The notes below the pieces were generated by a model, which ran no database searches, was not told the origin of the DNA, and saw only the letters and a program-made list of their open reading frames with translations. A stretch of 64,000 nt of DNA, taken from Brachypodium distachyon (Eukaryota > Streptophyta > Magnoliopsida > Poales > Poaceae). Below, one piece after another: positions 57,511 through 64,000 of this stretch (positions are counted from its first letter, which is position 1; every line of letters begins with the position of its first letter). The stretch spans positions 9,344,624 through 9,408,623 of the forward strand of contig NC_016134.3 of NCBI RefSeq assembly GCF_000005505.3, written 5' to 3'. Made by a program: the position numbers and the translations under genes.

Positions 57511-58046
57511 CAATTTAGTTAGGTTATGAACTTATGACGTGGATAAGGTGCGAATGGGTGGAAAGCCATGTGAAAGTGGGACAATTGATGACATTAATTG
57601 GTTACCATGAAAAATTCATTCACATGTATATCTTGCGGAGGAAATGCAGCTAGCTTCACCTACCATATTCAGCATTAGCGAGAAAGCCTGAAACTACGAC
57701 AGTTTTCTCGGCAGTTAAGTTGCTTTGCTTATTATATGGAACCATTATTGTAGATGCCTACTTGTCTCGTAAGAGGATTTTGCGCGCGGAAACAGCTACT
57801 TAGACTACTTTGGGCTACCAAGCCACAGCCTCTTGACCATAGTGTCCTTAGTTAGCAAGTTGATATTGGGTTTTGTCATTCCCTGCCGTACTAGCTAATT
57901 AACTAATTACTAGTTTACAACCAACTTGAATCAATCGCTGTTCTCTTGTCCAACTGCCATATCGTATTCTAAACCAACCAGCAAAAACTATAGATATTAG
58001 TACATTTCAACTTGAAACCTTCTCTTTTCTCGAAGATGTGATCACA
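57511..58046. other. Intergenic with a local dispersed repeat
   Basis: 57715-57800 holds TTGCTTTGCTTATTATATGG, a GTAGATGCCTACTTGTCTCG phrase and GATTTTGCGCGCG, shared with 59060-59260 and 63730-63960. No gene. Confidence 0.55.
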
Positions 58047-58060
58047 AGTTGGTGGCACTA

Positions 58061-58606
58061 GCTTTTTTTTCTTTTTTTGATAAAAGGCCTTTTGGGTCCA
58101 GTTTTATTAGAAAAGAGAAAGCCAAAGTAGTCTGTGGGATACCAGCGTTACAGGCAAACATATCCACCCAAACCAACTAGAGTACAACAGATGAAAAAGA
58201 GAGTCTAACAATCCAATTACAGCCAAAAGCACCCAACCACAGTTTTTGATCAGCCCACGCCTTCTCTAACTCCAGGCACCATCCGCAAAACACCATGAAT
58301 CTGGGCCACCATGGTCTCCATCGACTTCCATCCTCTATCAGGGAGGATAATCTTCCAGCGTGTAAGTAACGCCAGCGCTTGGAAAACCACCTGCAATGGA
58401 GATGAGCAAATTTTCTGATTGAACACAAAATCATTTCTTATTAACCCAAGGACCATGCAATCGCCGCCAACAGCGACCACCAAGCATAATTGGATTTCTT
58501 CCCACCCACCAGCATACGGTAATCAAAGAATTCATTAAGATCACCCGGCGCAGCCGGCGGCCACCCAAAACAGTCCGGCAAGAAAACACCAAACACAAAA
58601 CGCAAG
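58061..58606 (-). mobile_element. 5'-truncated L1-type LINE with 14-bp TSD
   Basis: On the minus strand it reads from zf-RVT tail coding sequence (W-S-L-G-L-I-R-N-D-F-V-F-N, then R-G-W-K-S-M-E-T-M) to a GATAAAAGG/A-T rich 3' end. The flanks AGTTGGTGGCACTA at 58047-58060 and 58607-58620 are identical: a 14-bp target-site duplication. The frame is interrupted, so it is a dead copy. Confidence 0.9.
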
Positions 58607-58620
58607 AGTTGGTGGCACTA

Positions 58621-60824
58621 TTAGTACGTACTACAACTTTCTTAATCATGCATTATGAGTGTCGTAGAGTTGGGCTTATATATTACCTATGTTATTAGAT
58701 TGAGCATCACGGCAAACCGGGGCTAACTACCTTGTGTGCAACCAAAACAAGTTGCTAATCTTCTATATCTAAGTAGGAGAAACCCATTACTCGATTTCTC
58801 TCAACATGGAAGCATGCCACATCATCACACCATTAATTTGTTCACACCTATTTTGTGAAAAACTCATATTTTTTGCACATGCATGCATGCTACTTTTCAT
58901 CCAGCTATTTTCACCAAGTGAAGAATCTATAATCTATCGTACAATTCTATTACACATTTTCACTGGATACTCTTTTATTGCTATTTTCACTCATGCATGT
59001 TCTCAACAACGTGGGCTCACGTATGTTAACTAAAAATTTCCGTAACAACATGCGGGACATCATCTAGTTTGCTTATTATACGGACCAATTGTAGACACCG
59101 CCCTGGCCATTACGGCAAAACGGGGGGCTAACTACTACCTTGTATGCAACCGAAACAAGTTACTTTGCTTATTATATGGACCCATTGTAGGTGCCTACTT
59201 GTCTCGTAAGACGATTTTATGTCTCGTAAGACGATTTTACGCGCGCAATCAGCTGCATGCGTATTTGCATGATCCACTTGTTGTAAGTAGGGATGGAGCG
59301 AGAAAATCAGCATGAGGGGCCGTAAAAGATACTCCCTATGATCAATAATAAATTTTTCGGATTTACTACAAATTTAGTACAAAATTTACTAAATCTGAGA
59401 CATTCCGTATGGATCGAAGGAAATATATAGTCTTGATATCTAATATATATAGATAGCATAGCAATAGAGTCAATTCTAAATAATAAAAATATAACTGCAA
59501 TTGAAGAACCAAATTATATTTTCTAATCTGAACACAGTTTGGGAGTTTGTTTGTTCTAATCGATTTTCTAATCTGAGCACAATCGATCGAGTGGATTAGG
59601 AACGTGGTCAATAGCCAATTGGGCTTTTCTCTCTGCTGGCCCGTCAGGCACACATATGCGTCCCAGATGGGCTTAGTGGGGGGGGGGATTACAGGCCCAA
59701 TTACCTTTTTAATCCAAAGACTAATCTTTTTTGCGTAACGAGGAGGAGATCGTTAGGGGGTAAGCTGATTTTATGGCAGCGGGTTTGTGTCTTGCGCGCA
59801 TTATATATCTTGTAGTTGCTTTGCTTATTGTACCTGGACCCATCGCAAAAAAAATTATCCGGCCAATTGCTTGAGTTGACTTTACAAAATACGAAGTCTT
59901 CGGTACACCTTGGTTTTGTTGCTAATTAAATCACCACATATTTTCACGTGTAATGAGAAAAATATATTTTATGGCTTAAAGACACAAATGATGTCAAACC
60001 TAGGTGTTGGCTTTTATTAATTATGGCCGGTCAGTCATGACATCTACATCCAAAACTCGCAAATTATTTTGGTCAGTCAAGTTGCCATCAGAGTACCGCA
60101 CCTCTCGACCTCACCTAGTTACAGAAACCAACCAACCCAAATTTTCCTTCGTTTTCATCGGCCGTTTTCCCGGCCGCTTTTTCTAATCACTTGAGCTTAT
60201 AACAAGACTTGCAAGGTCTATATATATACATTAACCATGTCAACGCTTGCCATTTTTCTAATCACTAGAGGTTATAACAAAACTTGCCATTTGGCCACGG
60301 GAGCAGCGAATAAGCATATACGGAGTATATTTTGACACGGCGCCGGGAAGCACCCGGGCATGACGTTGCAACAAGCGGGGTCACACTGATCGATCATGCT
60401 CCAAGTCTTACCCCAGGAAAACATACTCCGCATGCAACTTTGCATGTACAGCAGCAATTTAAATATATATTTCAGCTGTTTTTAAACAAATTATTAATAT
60501 CACGATAATTCAAAGTGTCATTAAAAAGATACAGTAAACTGATCGATCGTCGGTGTGAAGAATTAGTTGGACGAGCTAAAAAGTTTCTTAATGAGATGCT
60601 GATCATTGGCAACATGGACTTGGAGCAGGACTCAGAGCAGTACTAGTGCTAGTTAGTAATTTTCCGGGATGCATAAAAAAGCCATGAATCTAAACAAGAT
60701 AACAGATACAATTAATGATGTATATATGAGTACAGAGAGAAACAAAATTGGAAGCTCTAAATGTGGCATGTGACAGGTTCTTCTGGTGCGTTAAGAGCCT
60801 CTAGAAGATAATTTTTGTAACAGC
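58621..60824. other. Intergenic with repeat copies and worn MITE
   Basis: 58700-58775 and 59055-59260 carry the local dispersed repeat (GGCAAA(A/C)CGGGG, GCTAACTAC, TTATATGGACCCATTGTAG); part of it is doubled at 59200-59240 (TGTCTCGTAAGACGATTTTA twice). 59331-59425 is a worn Stowaway-like element without clean ends. No gene is supported. Confidence 0.55.
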
Positions 60825-60941
60825 TACTTCCTCCGTTTCATAATTCTTGTCTCCAATTCGTCCAAATATGAATGTATCTATTTTTAAAAAGTGTCTAGAT
60901 ACATGTAATATTTCGACAAGAATTATGAAACGAAGGGAGTA
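60825..60941. mobile_element. Stowaway-type MITE
   Basis: TA-flanked, left cttcctccgtttcataattc, right gaattatgaaacgaagggag. It shares the TCTAGATACATGTAATATTTCGAC core with 56957. Confidence 0.92.
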
Positions 60942-61037
60942 CTTTGGTAAAGAATATGAACCATGTATGTGGACCAGTCAAAGAAACTGATTAGATTGTT
61001 CTCAGTGATGTTGTATACCGAGATGACCAAGACCGTA

Positions 61038-61091
61038 AAGCGTCTAGATTATTGTAATATTTCGTCAACAATTTAGAATCGGAGAGAGTAC
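61038..61091. mobile_element. Right half of a Stowaway-type MITE
   Basis: GTAAAGCGTCTAGATTATTG through ATCGGAGAGAGTA matches the right half of the previous element; its left half is missing. Confidence 0.65.
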
Positions 61092-61319
61092 CTAGGTCAG
61101 ATCCAGTGGCGCCGACTTAACATCGTCCTCTCCAGAACCACCAACAAATTAAGGCAAGACAAGATTCCTCCCCGGGACAATACAGACATGTAAGATATAG
61201 CCATAGCAATACAAAAGGTGGAATTACTGACAGGACAACCGCAAGGCTTTCACCACCAAGTTTCTCAGCGTCCCTATTGTGATCAACACCACAATCAAAG
61301 CAACGGAGTAACCGAAGTA

Positions 61320-62440
61320 TCGAAGCCTGAGAACACAAGGAAAGTTATAGCACAACCCAGAAATAGCCCAAGTTTCCATCACTCTTTGGCTTTCCTACTA
61401 GAATTCAGAATTCTATTTGTGGTACGACGATCTTAATTATCTCCCATATTCCAAAACCATAGAAACATAAAAATCCTCTGAGAATAAATTAAGTAAAGAA
61501 CATGCATACACAGATAATATAATAATTAATCATGTTCCAGAAAAATTGCTAAGGCCAGAAATAATACACAAACATATTAGACTGTTCATAACTCATACCA
61601 CAGTGGACACAGTGTCTATGGCCTTATTACAAGCAGGAAGAGGAATTCAAATAAGCTTGTGAGCGTGCACACTCACACACACACACACACATGTACGACA
61701 TACATATATAGTTGAGACCAACAGATGGATCGACTAGAGGTCGTGCCATACGGTCAACAATTTATTGGAGATAAACATTAACATAACTTGGCCATATATA
61801 GGTTGAAGCAAAGCGACATATGCACATGGATGGCATCCTTTGCTGGTAGCAATGCGAGTTGTTTTAGGCTTGTCCTTCTTCCATAGCAACCACTTCCATT
61901 TCTTCCATCTTAGCAGCCACTGTCAAATTAAAATATGTAAATACCATTAGCGCCTGAGTTGCAAGTAATATGCTACAAGTTGTGAGGTGAGATGTGAAGT
62001 AAACAAAGCACATTAGTGATAATGCATGGAAGGACATGTACACATATGTATTAGTCCAAGATATGATACAAATCTTGTATGTACATATATAAAAGGCATT
62101 GAATTAATAGAGTGAGTTTCGTGAATTTACCGGAATCTGCCAGAAAACAGGGGAAACAACAAGTGTTCTTGCAGACTTTATCGGAGCCACCTGCGGTAAT
62201 ACAAGCAAAACAACATGCTTTTGCCCGGGCGGCCCAGCAGCAGCCGCACTGTGCCGCGGAGGCCGAGCTGACGGTGAGGCTCAAGATGAGCATGCACATG
62301 ATCACCATCGAAGTGGTAGTCCTCTTTCCCTCCATTTTCCTCCTGCTGTTGCTGCTACTTGCCTAGCTAGCTTGGTTACCTAGCCAACTTTTTTGTTTTG
62401 TGTTGAGAGGTGCTTCTTGAATGGATGTTGCTAGCAGCAA
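61320..62440. repeat. Segmental duplication, unit 2
   Basis: Direct-orientation copy of 56090-57510, without the two Stowaway insertions, so it preserves the structure before those insertions. Contains a (CA)n tract at about 61672-61690. Confidence 0.9.
61864..62335 (-). CDS. Small secreted Cys-rich peptide, copy 2 (two exons)
   Basis: Exon 1 is 62335-62131 (205 nt), exon 2 is 61919-61864 (stop TAA), phase-1 GT-AG intron of 211 bp, about 86 residues. The signal peptide resembles that of copy 1. The mature part has C-x1-CC-x7-CC-x2-C-x9-C-x3-CC-x2-C: relative to copy 1 the second cysteine site has become a C-C pair, giving ten cysteines. The acidic tail K-M-E-E-M-E-V-V-A-M-E-E-G-Q-A is complete. 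A good TATA box lies upstream. Likely the functional member of the pair. Family not recognised; a thionin-like or other antimicrobial role is inference. Confidence 0.78.
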
Positions 62441-62446
62441 TTTATA
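62441..62446 (-). promoter_or_regulatory. TATA box of Cys-rich peptide copy 2
   Basis: CTGCCTATAAATTGC on the minus strand, about 106 bases upstream of the start codon. The matching site of copy 1 has lost about 11 bases including part of this box. Confidence 0.7.
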
Positions 62447-62855
62447 GGCAGCTGCGTTAGGTTACTTATGATATGAAAAACCATTGATAGCTAGGATACA
62501 ATATGGCCGGCTATTCTAGGATATACTTTAACAAGGTTTATCTCTTTCATGGTATTGGATATCAGATGATAAGTACGGCGTACGTACAACTTTATCCCAA
62601 GTCTTCATATTTCAATCCACACATTTAAAACTTGCACGTACCATGCACCCCCAATTATTACCATTTTTTTGTTCGGATCCCTTTTTCTAATTTATTTGTT
62701 TGTGAATATAGCAATGTCTTTTTAACCAACAATCTACTTTTATTATGATATTGAAAATAACAATGTGTCGATCATTTTAGACAACATTGCTCAAAATTTG
62801 GTAGAAGGACAATGCACTTAATTAACACGGCCGGCTATGTGAAGCAGCAGTGTAG
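62447..62855. other. Intergenic, nothing recognised
   Basis: AT-rich sequence with no coding frame of note. Confidence 0.4.
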
Positions 62856-62983
62856 TACTCCCTCCGTCCAACAAAAAATGTCTCAAGTTTGTCAAAATTT
62901 GGATGTATCTAGACATGACTTAGTGTATAGATACATTCAAATTTGATCAAATTTTAGACATCCTTTGTTGGACGGAGGGAGTA
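62856..62983. mobile_element. Stowaway-type MITE, well preserved
   Basis: TA-flanked; left ctccctccgtccaacaaaaa, right tttgttggacggagggag. Same family as 4033-4155 but with intact ends. Confidence 0.95.
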
Positions 62984-63070
62984 GTAGTAATCCTGTGAAC
63001 TACCGGTGTGAATGTCCACAATTTAATGAGTCCAATACGGCTATCAACTACAAGTAGCATGAATCTTTGA

Positions 63071-63512
63071 GAGTAAAATACACTCGCGGTCACTGAATTT
63101 GTCTTCGATTCTCAATTTAATCACTGTAGTTTGGAAATCGAATGTTATAGTCCATGAACTTGAGGAAATATCTCACATACGGTCACTGATACCGTATTTT
63201 GTACGTATGGGTCTATGCTCAGTTTGGATTTTTTGCATTTTGCCCCTGAAAACTGCAAAAATGCGCCCCAGTACTCTGAAAAAATGCAAAAAATGTGCTT
63301 CTCGGTCATCGTGGATTATTTTTCAGGGGACAAAATGCAAAAGGCCGAGCTGAGCTGGCACAGGCCACGAACTCATGCGTACAAAATACGGTATCGGTGA
63401 CCATATGTGTGATATTTCGTCAAGTTTACGGACCATAACTTTCGATTTTCAAATTATAGTGATTAAATTGAGAATCAAAACCAAGTTCAGTGACTGTGAT
63501 TGCATTTTACTC
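63071..63512. mobile_element. Foldback Mutator-type MITE with 9-bp TSD
   Basis: Begins GAGTAAAATACACTCGCGGT and ends with the inverse (TGCATTTTACTC). Arms of about 130 bp (through AAAATACGGTATC) are mirrored. It is flanked by identical 9-base AATCTTTGA at 63062-63070 and 63513-63521, the duplication length of Mutator-like elements. The core has no transposase. Confidence 0.9.
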
Positions 63513-63521
63513 AATCTTTGA

Positions 63522-64000
63522 TGGCCAAAATAGTTGATGAAACTTAGTTACGCCGCCTATCTATTTAGTAGTGTTTGGACGGACGATAATAAGTTGGACG
63601 TTTTGTTTTGTGGATATTGTAAGGTTAGCGTTTGAGTCGAGCACTTTTATCCAGACGTACTTAACTAATAAGTCAAAGCAACTTGTTTAGGTCTGCCATT
63701 CGCTACTGCCATGAGCGCATCACGGCAAACCGGGGCTAACTACCTTGTATGCAACCTAAAAAAGTTGCTAATTTTCTTACTATATGGACCCATTGTAGAT
63801 GCCGCCCCTGAGCATTCTTCTACGGCAAACCGGGGCTAACTACCTTGTATGCAACCGAAACAAGCTGCTTTAATTTGCTGCACCCATTGTAGATGCATAC
63901 TTGTCTCGTGTGTTTGCATGATCCACTTGTTGTAAGCTGATTTTATGGCAGCGGGTTTGTGTCTTTCGCGCATTATGTATCTTGTAGGCAACCAAAACAA
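63522..64000. repeat. Copies of the local dispersed repeat at the right edge
   Basis: CGGCAAACCGGGGCTAACTA occurs at about 63722 and 63824, each followed by CTTGTATGCAACC and CCCATTGTAGATGC. 63930-64000 starts a third copy (GGCAGCGGGTTTGTGTCTT, also at 59777). It may continue outside the window. Confidence 0.75.

Overview
This window is nuclear DNA from a grass. The evidence is many TA-flanked Stowaway-type MITEs with ctccctccgt-like ends, long-TIR Mutator-like elements, CACTA, Copia, solo-LTR and L1-type relics, split genes with GT-AG introns, broken monocot-type CC-NB-LRR genes, and small two-exon cysteine-rich peptide genes. A Pooideae or Brachypodium-like genome is plausible, but I cannot fix the species from sequence alone.

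Layout. 0-13.5 kb: the edge of a CACTA transposase, then four related two-exon defensin-like (DEFL) peptide genes (A minus 1.25-2.95 kb, B plus 4.58-5.07 kb, C minus 10.55-10.91 kb, D minus 12.57-13.36 kb). All four have a phase-1 intron and the same CCTCTAT-type TATA context. The intron of gene A carries a 1.3-kb MULE. Between B and C lie shuffled pieces of NLR genes in both orientations. 14.3-24.6 kb: the only clearly conserved housekeeping-type genes, a head-to-head pair. One is a seven-exon MODIFIER OF SNC1 (MOS1)-like gene on the minus strand with a repeated C-terminus; the other is a five-exon NPG1-related (NPGR, TTC7-like) TPR gene on the plus strand, whose 3' flank is tandemly duplicated. 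25.8-41.6 kb: a decayed region bounded by two inverted copies of the same 5' region. It holds a plastid-derived segment with an intact-looking trnL-UAG, a broken Copia element with both LTRs, an L1-type LINE tail, shuffled LRR fragments, and an NLR that breaks at its P-loop.

41.6-47.4 kb: a Mutator-like element carrying an intact two-exon GRF zinc-finger gene, with a 4.37-kb solo LTR (TSD GACGC) nested in its left TIR. 48-56 kb: a tandem-kinase gene (two non-RD kinases joined through one shared exon) whose first kinase is broken by a stop at the DFG motif, flanked by copies of a repeated segment. 56-62.5 kb: a segmental duplication with two copies of a small secreted Cys-rich peptide gene. 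Copy 1 has lost its TATA box, gained an early stop and received a MITE at a site that is empty in copy 2. 62.5-64 kb: a Stowaway element, a foldback MULE with a 9-bp TSD, and copies of a local dispersed repeat.

Together this looks like an immunity-rich, repeat-churned locus: antimicrobial-type peptides, NLR remnants, a tandem kinase and a MOS1-like gene (in Arabidopsis MOS1 controls expression of the NLR gene SNC1). A functional link between these neighbours is inference only. All exon joins were worked out by hand from reading frame and splice sites; none is backed by transcripts.
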